Assembly (NCBI GenBank): GCA_028695395.1 | Contig: JAQVJB010000005.1 | Location: forward strand, 1 to 32,830 | Source: Actinomycetota bacterium | Lineage (GTDB): Bacteria > Actinomycetota > Humimicrobiia > Humimicrobiales > Humimicrobiaceae | Length of the DNA stretch: 32,830 nucleotides | Direction: 5' to 3' | Shown here: positions 1-8,930 of the stretch, one piece after another | Layout: the number at the start of each line of letters is the position of its first letter | Numbering within the stretch: position 1 is the stretch's first letter | The notes under the pieces: model-generated | Told to the model about the DNA's origin: nothing | The model's database searches: none | What the model saw: only the letters and a program-made list of their open reading frames with translations | Position numbers and translations under genes: made by a program

Positions 1-1196
1 TTGAATTGACAAATTACAGGAATTATTCTTCCATTAAGCTTGGTTTCAGCAACCACCTCATTTTATTTTTAGGCAAAAACGGCGCAGGCAAAACAAACCT
101 GCTGGAATCTATATTTTTTCTTGCCAGCGGTAAATCACACAAAAGTGCGGCAAACATTGATCTTGTCAGGTGGGGTGAGGATTATTCTGTCATAAGAGCG
201 GTTGCGGCTCTGGAGGGAAAGGAAAACCTTATAGAACATCAGATAAATGCAGATGGAAAAATCAAAATGAGGTTTAATAAGATATTTCTAAAAAACAGGC
301 AGGCAGCCTATAAAAAAATGCCACTGGTGATATTCTCCCCTGATGACCTCAGGATAATAAAATCATCTCCGGTTTTCAGAAGAGAATTCATCGACGATAT
401 TTTAAGCAAGATATCTCCTGATTTTTATAATTTAAAGCTTAAATACCAGAAAATACTAACTCAGAGAAATAGCTTGTTAAAGGGCATGGATATAAATCTA
501 AAAAATAATTCCTGCAATGAGACTATGGACATATGGAATGAAAGTCTTGTAAGCAAAGGGACAAAGATGATCATAGAGAGACTGAAACTTCTTGATATCT
601 TAAAAGTTAATTTCTTAAAATATATGAGCTATTTTTTTAAAGATATTGATTTTGATATTTTTTATGTTTTCAGCTGGTCCAGGGCAGATTTAGTTGAAGA
701 AAATAATAATTTTGAAAAGGAAATCTTGCCAAAAGACAAATACCTTAAAGATTCAAAAGGGCTTTCTGGGGGAAATGTGGAGGGAATAGGAAAGAACATA
801 TATGAAATATTTTTAAATAATCTTCTTTTGAAAATGAAAAAAGATATATTGTCAAAAAACACTTCAATAGGACCTCACAGGGACGATATTATAATTACGA
901 TTGGCGGTAAGGATATAAGATATTTTGGTTCTCAGGGACAGCAAAGAATGGCTGCTATCTGTCTTAAGCTTGCCGAACTTGAAACACTTAAGGAAAATAT
1001 CGATAAAAAACCTGTTCTTTTACTTGACGATGTTCTTTCTGAGCTTGATATTGAAAGAAAAGCCATGCTTTTAAAACTTATTAAGGATGATTTCCAGACA
1101 TTTATAACAGCTGCTAATTTTGAGTACATAAAAGATATAAGGCTTGATAAATGTGAAAAATATATTGTTGAAAATAATGATTTTAAATTATTATAA
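1..1196 (+). CDS. recF: RecF recombination/replication repair ATPase, 5' partial
   Basis: RecF is an SMC-like ABC ATPase that binds gapped DNA and helps RecOR load RecA at stalled forks. Counting from the leucine codon at 6, the Walker A motif GKNGAGKT is at residues 23-30, the signature-like FGSQGQQR follows around 305, and Walker B LLLDDVLSELD has its aspartates at 341-342. The frame is open to the left edge and reads E-LTNYRNY, which matches the usual RecF start (LxLxNFRNY). The TTG at 6 is therefore an internal codon and about ten N-terminal residues lie outside the window. dnaA and dnaN would be expected just to the left. A two-gene redox module follows after 75 bases. Confidence 0.95.
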   Translation, partial: ELTNYRNYSSIKLGFSNHLILFLGKNGAGKTNLLESIFFLASGKSHKSAANIDLVRWGEDYSVIRAVAALEGKENLIEHQINADGKIKMRFNKIFLKNRQAAYKKMPLVIFSPDDLRIIKSSPVFRREFIDDILSKISPDFYNLKLKYQKILTQRNSLLKGMDINLKNNSCNETMDIWNESLVSKGTKMIIERLKLLDILKVNFLKYMSYFFKDIDFDIFYVFSWSRADLVEENNNFEKEILPKDKYLKDSKGLSGGNVEGIGKNIYEIFLNNLLLKMKKDILSKNTSIGPHRDDIIITIGGKDIRYFGSQGQQRMAAICLKLAELETLKENIDKKPVLLLDDVLSELDIERKAMLLKLIKDDFQTFITAANFEYIKDIRLDKCEKYIVENNDFKLL

Positions 1197-1271
1197 AACT
1201 AAATCAAATATGGTATTATTTTTAAAACTTGCTTATTTAAATGTAACTTCATTTATAAGACAGAGGTAAAT

Positions 1272-2138
1272 ATGCAGATTCACTACTGGATTATTCATAT
1301 CCTGGTAATAGTTTTTCTATTAGGCGGCCTTGTTTTCAAAGCTACAACTATTTTTGAAGGAAATATCACAAAATTCGGAGATAGGAAAATATTATCAAAA
1401 TGGAAAAAATTCTGGCATTATATCGGGCGCTTTTTTAAAAATTTTTTCTCAAAAAAATTCTGGCACCTCATTCTGGGCCTGTTTCTGGACGTAGTTTTCC
1501 ACTTTAAGCTTTTAAGGGAGAATCCTTTAAAATGGTTTATCCATACTTTGATTTTCTGGGGACTTTTCCTTTTATTCATTCTCTCTATACTTTCAGGTAT
1601 CGCTGTTGTGATACTGCCATTATTCGGATATCAGACAGGCATGTTCTGGCTGGCGGACATGCTTGCAGATGCGGACAATAGATGGACAGCTCTTTTAAAT
1701 GATGGACTCAACTTAATAATTACAGCAGGCATAATCCTTGCCTTTATTAAAGGATTTGCACAGAAAAGAAAAATAAAAATGTTTGAAAGTCCCGATATAC
1801 TTCTTATATGTTTTATTGCATTAATACTTATAAGCGGGTGGTTTACCGAAGCTGCAAGATATCTTGCTGAGGAAACACCATACTATATAGCAAAATTCGG
1901 ATTTATCGGTTACTGGCTTTCAATAATATTAAAGCTGATTGTTCCAGGAGCGGCTTCCAGGATATGGGGAGCTGCCCATGAGTGGTTCTGGCATATACAC
2001 GTGATACTTGTATGGCTGTCTTTTCTTTATATACCTTTCAGTAAGCTGTCCCATATTATTTTCAGTTCGATTGCAGGAAGCGTAAACAGTATGGAAAAAA
2101 GACTGCAAATCAATAAATCCCTTAAAGGAGTCCGTTAA
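1272..2138 (+). CDS. NarI/DsrM-like membrane cytochrome b subunit
   Basis: A 288-residue integral membrane protein of the nitrate-reductase-gamma type, which holds haem b and exchanges electrons with the quinone pool. About five membrane segments are visible (roughly 5-28, 85-115, 140-163, 175-196, 235-262), as in NarI, DsrM and HmeC. Histidines sit in the second segment (WFIHTLIFWG) and repeatedly in the last (HEWFWHIHVILVW, then SHII), and SGWFTEAAR is typical of the family. The start has AGAGGT upstream. The stop overlaps the ATG of the next gene by one base (TAATG), so the two are translationally coupled. The partner is an HdrD/DsrK-like protein, giving a DsrMK-like quinone-linked module. 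Its exact substrate cannot be read from the sequence. Confidence 0.82.
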   Translation: MQIHYWIIHILVIVFLLGGLVFKATTIFEGNITKFGDRKILSKWKKFWHYIGRFFKNFFSKKFWHLILGLFLDVVFHFKLLRENPLKWFIHTLIFWGLFLLFILSILSGIAVVILPLFGYQTGMFWLADMLADADNRWTALLNDGLNLIITAGIILAFIKGFAQKRKIKMFESPDILLICFIALILISGWFTEAARYLAEETPYYIAKFGFIGYWLSIILKLIVPGAASRIWGAAHEWFWHIHVILVWLSFLYIPFSKLSHIIFSSIAGSVNSMEKRLQINKSLKGVR

Positions 2139-3415
2139 TGCAAAAAGTTAAAAATAAATTAGATACTAAAAAATTTACAATAGGAGAGCTTCTTGACATC
2201 GAAGGCTGTACGAGATGCGGTAACTGTACTCCTTTGTGCTGCGCTTATGAAGGAAGCGGAGATATTGAAGTGTCTCCTGCAAAAAAAATCTCGGTGCTGA
2301 AAAAAAGACTGGATTACAAGCACAGCCTGCTTGGGAAAATGTTCGGAAGCCGGGAATTATCTGAAAAGGAATTGAAAGAACTGGAAAAGGCTGCTTTTCA
2401 ATGTACCCTTTGTTCAAGATGCGAGCTTGAATGTCCTGTCAATATAGGCTTAAAAGATGTATGGCTTTCATTAAGGGAGGCGCTGGTCAGTGAAGGGCGT
2501 TATCCGCAATCTATTGCTGAATTAAAAAATACCTTAAAAAAAGGTAAGAACATATCCTTTGAAACTAATAAATCAAGGGCAGACTGGATAAAACAAATAC
2601 CAGATATTCCTGAAGACAGGCTTTTAAAGAAAACGGCTGAAGTAATATATTTTGCTGGTTGTGTACCATCATTTTCTCCGGAAGTTTTTCAAATACCCAA
2701 GGCATTGCTCAAACTTTTTCAGAAAGCAGATATAGACTTTGCCATTATGGGTGAAGATGAATGGTGCTGCGGCTTTCCTTTGCTTGCAGCAGGTTTTAAA
2801 GAAGATGCAATGGAATTTGCAGAACATAATATCAAAAGCGTTAATGAGCGAAATGCAAAATATCTAATAACAGGCTGTCCTACATGCTTCCATATGTGGG
2901 AACGCATATATCCTGAAATAGCACATGGGATAATGAACTTGTACACTTATCCGAAACCTATCCTGTCAGAAAAAATGAATTTTACTGTTCTGCATGAAGT
3001 CCAGTTTTTATCTGAGCTTATAAAGGAAAAAAGATTCGTTCTAAAACCTTTAAATAAAAAAATTACTTATCATGATCCCTGCGATCTTGGACGCAGTTCA
3101 GGAATTTATGATGAACCTAGAAGCATTATAAAAGCAATCCCTGAAATTAAATTTGTTGAACTTAAAAATTCAAGGGAAAACGCTAAATGCTGCGGTGGCG
3201 GGGGGAATCTTGAAGCCGTAAGTCCGAAGCTGTATGATAGTATTGCAGAGTTAAAAGCGCAGGAAATAATAGAAAGCGGAGCGGATATAGTCGTTACTTC
3301 ATGCCCGCAGTGCGTAAAAACAATAGCGGAAGCTTTAAATAAAAAGAGGTCAGTCATAAAAGCCATGGATATTTCAGAATTATTACTTGCAAGCATCGAA
3401 GGTTCTGAAGTGTGA
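2138..3415 (+). CDS. HdrD/DsrK-like iron-sulfur protein with two CCG domains
   Basis: A 425-residue cytoplasmic iron-sulfur protein of the heterodisulfide reductase D / DsrK type. Two cubane [4Fe-4S] sites are complete: Cys 24, 27, 30, 34 and Cys 89, 92, 95, 99. Two full cysteine-rich CCG motifs follow: C175, C210-C211, C247, C250 and C315, C351-C352, C389, C392. The spacings C-x34-CC-x35-CxxC and C-x35-CC-x36-CxxC fit the Hdr consensus for a noncubane catalytic cluster. It likely takes electrons from, or gives them to, the membrane cytochrome encoded just before it, acting on a disulfide, thiol or persulfide substrate. GlpC and LutA relatives are the main alternatives. SD AAAGGAG lies at 2124-2130. 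Its last codons overlap the start of the DciA-like gene. Confidence 0.85.
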   Translation: MQKVKNKLDTKKFTIGELLDIEGCTRCGNCTPLCCAYEGSGDIEVSPAKKISVLKKRLDYKHSLLGKMFGSRELSEKELKELEKAAFQCTLCSRCELECPVNIGLKDVWLSLREALVSEGRYPQSIAELKNTLKKGKNISFETNKSRADWIKQIPDIPEDRLLKKTAEVIYFAGCVPSFSPEVFQIPKALLKLFQKADIDFAIMGEDEWCCGFPLLAAGFKEDAMEFAEHNIKSVNERNAKYLITGCPTCFHMWERIYPEIAHGIMNLYTYPKPILSEKMNFTVLHEVQFLSELIKEKRFVLKPLNKKITYHDPCDLGRSSGIYDEPRSIIKAIPEIKFVELKNSRENAKCCGGGGNLEAVSPKLYDSIAELKAQEIIESGADIVVTSCPQCVKTIAEALNKKRSVIKAMDISELLLASIEGSEV

Positions 3416-3711
3416 TGTTTAAACCCGACAATATTGCTAATGTGCTTGAAACATATATTCAGGATAAAGATTTAGCAAAGAAAATCAATCACCATAAACT
3501 CTTTAACTGCTGGACAGTCATAGTAGGCAGCGATATATCCCAACATGCAAGACCAAAAATGCTACGCAATAAAGTTCTTTATATATCGACATCAAATCCT
3601 ATCTGGTCAACGGAGCTTGGTATGATGTCCCAGGAAATAATCGGGAAGATCAATACTTATCTGAATGACGAAGTAGTTAAAGAGCTTAGGATAAAGCCGG
3701 ATTTAAAATAA
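3412..3711 (+). CDS. DUF721/DciA-like protein
   Basis: A 99-residue protein of the DUF721 family, whose characterised members (DciA) load the replicative helicase DnaB. It carries the core typical of the family: a helical start, then WTVIVGSDISQHARPKML, a strand region LYISTSNPIWSTELGM, and a helical end. It is short, with only the core domain. The start is either GTG 3412 or ATG 3415; the ATG shares its A with the upstream TGA stop, so coupling is likely either way. Its place between recF and gyrB is the standard actinobacterial position, which strengthens the assignment. That it loads the helicase here is inferred from the family. Confidence 0.8.
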   Translation: MMFKPDNIANVLETYIQDKDLAKKINHHKLFNCWTVIVGSDISQHARPKMLRNKVLYISTSNPIWSTELGMMSQEIIGKINTYLNDEVVKELRIKPDLK

Positions 3712-3804
3712 AAAACTTGAATAATTACTCAATATTAAGTTTTTAAATTTATTTAAACTTTTTTTAAAACTTGCTCTAAATTAAGTGAATTTTAAGCTTA
3801 AATC

Positions 3805-3813
3805 TGTTATAAT
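3805..3813 (+). promoter_or_regulatory. Candidate extended -10 promoter for gyrB
   Basis: TGT-TATAAT forms a perfect -10 hexamer (3808-3813) with a TG extension. It lies in the 242-base gap between the DciA-like gene and gyrB. No good -35 hexamer is present 17 bases upstream, which is tolerable for extended -10 promoters. The background is very AT-rich, so chance occurrence is possible. Confidence 0.5.
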
Positions 3814-3919
3814 AATTGTAAATTAATTATTTTTTTAATTATTAAGATTTGGTTAAAATCAAATTATTTTTTATCGGGGTAATAAGTTTAATACTTTTTG
3901 CGGGCAGTCAAGCTTGTTA

Positions 3920-3947
3920 CCTTTTTATTTTGTAAAAAGGCGGGTGA
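3920..3947 (+). promoter_or_regulatory. Hairpin abutting the gyrB Shine-Dalgarno
   Basis: CCTTTTTA (3920-3927) pairs perfectly with TAAAAAGG (3933-3940) around a five-base loop. It ends one base before GGGTGA (3942-3947), the likely Shine-Dalgarno, which is six bases ahead of the TTG start at 3954. No in-frame ATG lies nearby, and the SD placement decides for TTG. The hairpin could affect access to the start site. Confidence 0.45.
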
Positions 3948-3953
3948 ATTGAT

Positions 3954-5858
3954 TTGACAGATTCGACATATGATGCCAAAGATATCACGGTTCTTGAAGG
4001 TCTTGCTGCTGTCAGAAAAAGACCTGGTATGTATATAGGCTCAACAGGAATCAGAGGACTTCATCACATGATTTATGAAGCAGTAGATAATAGTATCGAT
4101 GAAGCTATGGCTGGTTTTTGCGACAAAATATTTATTGTTATAAATAAAGACTATTCTGTTACTGTTATAGATAATGGTAGAGGAATTCCGGTTAAAAAAA
4201 TGGACAAATATGACAGGCCGGCTGTTGAAATAGTCTTAACCAAGCTGCATGCAGGCGGCAAATTCGGGGGAGAAGGATATAAAGTTTCCGGCGGTCTGCA
4301 CGGAGTCGGAATTTCTGTAGTAAATGCTCTTTCTGAGAAATTTATTGTAGAGATAAGAAGAGACGGGTATGTCTTCCAGCAGAAATTTGAGAGAGGCAAT
4401 CCTGTAACAGATCTTGTAAAAGGAGAAAAAACGACACATAGCGGTACACTTCTTACTTTCTGGCCGGATAAAGAGATTTTTGAAGAAATTGATTATAAAA
4501 GTGAAATTCTTTCAACCCGTTTCAAGGAAATGGCATTTCTTAACAAAGGGCTTGAGATTACTTTTGTTGATAAAAGACAGGAACCGGAGTTAAGAGAAAC
4601 TTATAAATATGAAGGCGGAATCATTGATTTTATTAAATATCTTTGTGAAAAGAAAGATGTCATACATAAAAAAATAATATATATGCAGAATCATGATTCT
4701 GATCATGAAGTTGAAATAGCAATGCAGTACACTGGCGGATATTCTGAATCTATTTTTTCATTTGCAAACAATATAAATACAACTGAAGGCGGCACGCACA
4801 TCAGCGGATTTAAGGGAGCAATTACCAGAACAGTAAATGATTATGCAAGAAGCTCCGGACTTTTAAAGGAAAAAGATGATAATCTTCAGGGCGAAGACGT
4901 AAGAGAAGGTCTTACAGCTATTATAAGCGTCCGGCTAAAGGAACCTCAATTTGAAGGCCAGACAAAGACCAAGCTGGGGAATAGTGAGATAAAAGGATTT
5001 GTAGAATCAACAGTAAACTCGAAGCTTTCTGAATTCTTCGAAGAAAATCCTGATGCAGCTAAATCGATTGTAGCCAAATGCATTGAAGCTTCTCATGCAA
5101 GAAGTGCGGCAAAAAAAGCCAGAGACCTTACAAGAAGAAAGTCAATGCTTGAATCCGGCTCGCTTCCAGGCAAACTTGCTGACTGTTCAATGAGTGAACC
5201 TGAATTCTGTGAGCTTTACCTGGTTGAAGGAGACTCTGCCGGAGGCAGCGCAAAACAGGCACGTGACAGAAGATTCCAGGCGATACTTCCGCTAAGAGGA
5301 AAAATCCTCAATGTTGAGAAAGCAAGGCTCCATAAAATCCTTTCAAGCATAGAAATACTGGCAATAATTACAGCAATGGGGACAGGCATAGGTGATGAGT
5401 TCGATATTAAGAACGCAAGGTATGGGAAAATAATAATCATGACCGATGCAGATGTTGACGGAGCTCATATTAGGACACTGATACTTACATTTCTTTTCAG
5501 GTATATGCCCAAGCTGGTGGAAGAAGGTTATGTTTACATAGCACAGCCTCCGCTTTATCAGGTAAAAGAATCAAAGGATGTCCATTATGCTTATTCAGAT
5601 GATGAACTGAAGAAAGTTCTTGAAAGCATCGGGAATAAAAGATATGTCATCCAAAGGTATAAAGGTCTTGGAGAGATGGATGCAGAACAATTATGGGATA
5701 CTACAATGGATCCTGAAAAAAGAACTTTACTTAAAGTTGAGATAGAAGACTTACTTATTGCAGATGATATTTTTTCAACTCTTATGGGGGATAAAGTCGA
5801 ACCCAGAAGAGAGTTTATAGAGAAAAATGCAAAGGTAGTTTCATTTATAGATGTTTAA
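3954..5858 (+). CDS. gyrB: DNA gyrase subunit B
   Basis: The 634-residue ATPase subunit of type II topoisomerase, which with GyrA introduces negative supercoils. The GHKL ATP site is intact: YEAVDNSIDEA with E42 as catalytic base and N46, DNGRGIPV, and GGLHGVGISVVNALS. The Toprim domain has VEGDSAGG (Glu425) and DADVDGAH (Asp498, Asp500, Asp502) for magnesium. The C-terminal tail contains RYKGLGEMDAEQLW. The length is that of the short GyrB class without the enterobacterial insertion. It starts at TTG 3954 behind GGGTGA. The gene is followed after 24 bases by gyrA, so the two form one operon. Confidence 0.98.
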   Translation: MTDSTYDAKDITVLEGLAAVRKRPGMYIGSTGIRGLHHMIYEAVDNSIDEAMAGFCDKIFIVINKDYSVTVIDNGRGIPVKKMDKYDRPAVEIVLTKLHAGGKFGGEGYKVSGGLHGVGISVVNALSEKFIVEIRRDGYVFQQKFERGNPVTDLVKGEKTTHSGTLLTFWPDKEIFEEIDYKSEILSTRFKEMAFLNKGLEITFVDKRQEPELRETYKYEGGIIDFIKYLCEKKDVIHKKIIYMQNHDSDHEVEIAMQYTGGYSESIFSFANNINTTEGGTHISGFKGAITRTVNDYARSSGLLKEKDDNLQGEDVREGLTAIISVRLKEPQFEGQTKTKLGNSEIKGFVESTVNSKLSEFFEENPDAAKSIVAKCIEASHARSAAKKARDLTRRKSMLESGSLPGKLADCSMSEPEFCELYLVEGDSAGGSAKQARDRRFQAILPLRGKILNVEKARLHKILSSIEILAIITAMGTGIGDEFDIKNARYGKIIIMTDADVDGAHIRTLILTFLFRYMPKLVEEGYVYIAQPPLYQVKESKDVHYAYSDDELKKVLESIGNKRYVIQRYKGLGEMDAEQLWDTTMDPEKRTLLKVEIEDLLIADDIFSTLMGDKVEPRREFIEKNAKVVSFIDV

Positions 5859-5882
5859 AATTAATTATAAAAGGGTAACCAT

Positions 5883-8318
5883 ATGGTTTATGAGATAAGA
5901 GGAAAGATTAAAAATATAGGCATAGAAGCAGAAATGCAGGACAGTTATCTAAGTTATGCCATGAGTGTTATTGTCGGGCGTGCTCTTCCCGATATAAAGG
6001 ACGGGCTGAAACCGGTTCACAGAAGAATATTATATGCGATGCTTGACATGGGCATGAAGCATAATACTCCTTTTAAGAAAAGCGCAAGAATCGTCGGTGA
6101 AGTTCTGGGCAAATATCATCCTCATGGTGATACTGCCGTATATGATTCGATGGTAAGAATGGCACAGGATTTCTCATTCAGATATCCTCTGGTAGAGGGG
6201 CATGGAAACTTTGGTTCGGTTGATGGCGATAGTGCTGCAGCTATGAGGTATACGGAAGCCAGACTTTCTGAATTTGCTGAAGAAATGCTTGCCGACCTAG
6301 ATAAAGAAACGGTAGATTTTGTCGATAACTTTGATGGTTCTCTAAAAGAGCCTCTTATTCTTCCGGCTAAGATACCCAATCTTCTTGTCAATGGTTCCAG
6401 CGGAATAGCAGTAGGAATGGCAACCAATATACCACCTCACAATCTAGGTGAAGTAATTGATGGAGTCATTGCTTATATCGACAATAATGAAATAAGCATC
6501 AATGACCTTATGAAGCATATCAAGGGACCTGATTTCCCTACAGGCGGAACTGTCATGGGAATGAAGGGGATAGTAGATGCTTATAACACCGGAAGAGGAA
6601 TAATTACTGTAAGAGGAAGAGTCCATATTGAACAAACAAAAAAAGGGAAGCAGCAGATAATCATTAGCGAAATACCCTATCAGGTAAATAAATCGAGCCT
6701 TGTTGAAAAAATCGCTAATTCCGTAAAGGAAAAAAAGATAGAAGGAATAAGTGATTTAAGGGATGAATCTGACAGAAGCGGCATGAGGATAGTGGTCGAT
6801 GTAAAAAGAGAAGCTGATCCTAATATAGTTGCAAACCTGCTCTTTAAACATACTCAGCTTGAAAGCACTTTCGGGATAATTCTTCTGGCTCTTGTAAATA
6901 ATGTGCCAAGAACGCTAAACCTTAAAGAAATAATACATGAGTATGTAAAACACAGATTTGATGTTGTTGTAAAAAGAATAAAATTTGAACTAAGAAAAGC
7001 TGAAGAAAGAGCACATATACTTGAAGGGCTTTTAATAGCTATTGATAATCTTGATGAAGTCATCAAGCTTATAAGGGCATCAAAGGATGTTCCGACTGCC
7101 AAAGCAGGACTTATAAAGAAATTCAAACTTACCGATATCCAGGCCCAGGCTATACTGGATATGAGGCTGCAAAGACTTACTGCGCTTGAGAGAGAAAAAG
7201 TCAAAGCTGAATACAAGGAACTTATGGATAAAATCAAGAGCCTGAAGGAGATTTTAAATGATGACAATCTTGTGTATGGAATAATAAAAGACGAGCTAAA
7301 AGGTATTAAGAAAAAATATTCCGATGAAAGAAGAACGGAAATAACTACGCAAAGCGCAGACTGGAATATCGAAGACCTTATTGCCGAAGAAGAAAATGTT
7401 ATTTCAATCACACATAGCGGATATATTAAAAGGCTGCCTGTCACAACTTACAGGAAACAGAACAGGGGAGGCAGAGGAGTAACCGGGATGAACCTTAAGG
7501 AAGAGGATTTCGTAGAACACCTCTTTATATCCTCAACACATAATTTTATAATGTTTTTCTCCAATTTTGGCAAGGTATACAAATTAAAGGTCCATGAAAT
7601 ACCGGAAGGCAGCAAAATCTCAAAAGGCAAGGCAATAGTAAATATCCTTCCATTTAAGCAAGGCGAAAGCGTAAGAGCTGTAATCGCTGTCAAGGAATTC
7701 AGTGAAAATGAATATATTATAATGGCAACCAAAAAAGGTTTTGTTAAAAAGACATCTCTTTATGAATACAGGTCTTCGAGGAAAGATGGAATCGCCGCGA
7801 TAATCCTGAAGGAAAAAGACGAACTTATAGGCGTTGACAGGACAAGCGGCAAGGATGATATTATCCTGATAACCAAGAACGGACAGGGAATCAGGTTTTC
7901 CGAGAAGGACTGCAGGCCTATGGGCAGAACAACCCAGGGCGTAATAGGAATGAGGCTGGAAAAAGGCGATGAGGTCCTTTCAATGGTTGTTGTAAAAGAC
8001 TTGAGCAGCGATCTATTCATACTTACAGACAATGGGTTTGGAAAGAGGACAGTTGTTACGGAATTTTCCAGGATTCACAGAGGCGGAAAAGGCGTAAGAG
8101 CGATAATTGTTACTGAGAAAAAAGGAAAAATCGCAGGTGCAGGTATTTTAAGGGAGGATTATGATGTAATAATCATGTCCCAGAAAGGCATTATAATAAG
8201 GACACCTGCAAAATCAATATCCAGGTTCGGAAGGACAAGCCAGGGAGTAAAGATAATGAATCTAGAACAGGGAGACAAGGTAGCATCAACTGCTTTTACA
8301 GCGCCGGAGGAATCATAG
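5883..8318 (+). CDS. gyrA: DNA gyrase subunit A
   Basis: The 811-residue DNA breakage-reunion subunit. The catalytic tyrosine is Y123 in AAMRYTEARL. The quinolone-resistance region reads HPHGDTAVYDSM: Thr84 stands where E. coli has Ser83, and Asp88 matches Asp87. Threonine at that position is natural in several species, so this alone is not a resistance call. The GyrA box at the start of the C-terminal beta-pinwheel is QNRGGRG (526-532), showing it is gyrase rather than topoisomerase IV. A related IHRGGKG occurs in a later blade near 731. The ATG has AAAAGGG upstream. Transcription probably continues from gyrB. Confidence 0.98.
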   Translation: MVYEIRGKIKNIGIEAEMQDSYLSYAMSVIVGRALPDIKDGLKPVHRRILYAMLDMGMKHNTPFKKSARIVGEVLGKYHPHGDTAVYDSMVRMAQDFSFRYPLVEGHGNFGSVDGDSAAAMRYTEARLSEFAEEMLADLDKETVDFVDNFDGSLKEPLILPAKIPNLLVNGSSGIAVGMATNIPPHNLGEVIDGVIAYIDNNEISINDLMKHIKGPDFPTGGTVMGMKGIVDAYNTGRGIITVRGRVHIEQTKKGKQQIIISEIPYQVNKSSLVEKIANSVKEKKIEGISDLRDESDRSGMRIVVDVKREADPNIVANLLFKHTQLESTFGIILLALVNNVPRTLNLKEIIHEYVKHRFDVVVKRIKFELRKAEERAHILEGLLIAIDNLDEVIKLIRASKDVPTAKAGLIKKFKLTDIQAQAILDMRLQRLTALEREKVKAEYKELMDKIKSLKEILNDDNLVYGIIKDELKGIKKKYSDERRTEITTQSADWNIEDLIAEEENVISITHSGYIKRLPVTTYRKQNRGGRGVTGMNLKEEDFVEHLFISSTHNFIMFFSNFGKVYKLKVHEIPEGSKISKGKAIVNILPFKQGESVRAVIAVKEFSENEYIIMATKKGFVKKTSLYEYRSSRKDGIAAIILKEKDELIGVDRTSGKDDIILITKNGQGIRFSEKDCRPMGRTTQGVIGMRLEKGDEVLSMVVVKDLSSDLFILTDNGFGKRTVVTEFSRIHRGGKGVRAIIVTEKKGKIAGAGILREDYDVIIMSQKGIIIRTPAKSISRFGRTSQGVKIMNLEQGDKVASTAFTAPEES

Positions 8319-8408
8319 TATCAATATTGTAATTTATTGTTTTAATTGAACTTATTAGATAATATAATTAAACTATTGTTTCCAATTAATTATTTTTTAT
8401 CAATATTG
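8319..8408. repeat. Two copies of TATCAATATTG in the gyrA/DUF4870 gap
   Basis: TATCAATATTG occurs at 8319-8329, starting one base after the gyrA stop codon, and again at 8398-8408, 15 bases before the Shine-Dalgarno of the next gene. The core CAATATTG is a perfect palindrome. A near copy in the opposite orientation, TAATATTGATA, lies at 9391-9401 over the tRNA-Ile promoter. They could be operator sites, but the region is AT-rich and no regulator is identified. Confidence 0.35.
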
Positions 8409-8434
8409 GTAACATTATTACTAGGAGGGAAATT

Positions 8435-8821
8435 ATGGCAGATCAAAAAGTAGTAGATGCTGATTTTAACAAAAAAAGTTCGACTGGTCTTGAGCCAAAA
8501 ATTGCTTGCTTAATTGCTTACATTTTTAGCTGGCTGGGAGGTCTTATAATTTATCTTCTTGAAAAAGAAAATAAATTTGTCAAGTTTCATGCATTTCAGG
8601 CTTTGCTTATAGGAATTCTGGAAGTGCTTTGCATTATTGTTATATCAGTTATTCTCGGTCTCATCCCTTACATAGGATGGTTCTTCTTCTCATGGCTTGG
8701 TTATGTAGCTGCCGGTGTTTGCTGGATATTTGCAATTATTGCACTTGTAAAAGCATTTAATGGTGAAAGATATTACATACCATTCTTGAGAGGACTTATG
8801 AATAAATTTTATAAAGAATAA
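8435..8821 (+). CDS. DUF4870 (Tic20-like) small membrane protein
   Basis: A 128-residue protein with a short polar N-terminus and three hydrophobic segments. The first (about 24-42) is followed by the family hallmark YLLEKENKFVKFHAFQAL, which places it in DUF4870, a family related in sequence to the chloroplast import component Tic20. Function in bacteria is unknown. The C-terminal segment ends in the polar stretch FNGERYYIPFLRGLM, also typical. A perfect Shine-Dalgarno AGGAGG (8423-8428) is six bases before the ATG. A strong terminator follows 36 bases after the stop, so this gene is a separate unit or the end of the gyrase operon. Confidence 0.8.
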   Translation: MADQKVVDADFNKKSSTGLEPKIACLIAYIFSWLGGLIIYLLEKENKFVKFHAFQALLIGILEVLCIIVISVILGLIPYIGWFFFSWLGYVAAGVCWIFAIIALVKAFNGERYYIPFLRGLMNKFYKE

Positions 8822-8856
8822 TTTGTTTTTTATTCTCTATTCTTCTTAATATTTTT

Positions 8857-8908
8857 AATAGACTTACTGCAAAAGGATATCTTTCCTATTTCAGTAAGTC
8901 TATTTTTT
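8857..8908 (+). terminator. Rho-independent terminator after the DUF4870 gene
   Basis: AATAGACTTACTG (8857-8869) and CAGTAAGTCTATT (8892-8904) form a perfect 13-base-pair stem around a 22-base loop. The loop can form a small inner hairpin (AGGA/TCCT). A run of six T ends the structure (8903-8908). It separates the DUF4870 gene from the DUF3566 gene, so the latter probably has its own promoter. Confidence 0.85.
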
Positions 8909-8930
8909 AATAATATAAGGAGGGGATGTT

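Noticed and set aside
6..8. TTG as the true recF start
   Set aside because: The frame continues upstream to the window edge and the conserved RecF N-terminal strand begins before it, so the gene is cut by the window.
3712..3953. Replication origin in the gap before gyrB
   Set aside because: AT-rich, but no DnaA-box-like TTATCCACA cluster is visible; an origin is more likely left of the window near dnaA/dnaN.
6854..7444. 196-codon open frame on the minus strand
   Set aside because: It is antisense to gyrA, whose motifs are unbroken across it; its composition is that of a reversed coding region and no ribosome site precedes it.
5883..8318. Quinolone resistance call from Thr84 in GyrA
   Set aside because: Threonine at this site is natural in several lineages, and Asp88 is unchanged, so resistance cannot be inferred.
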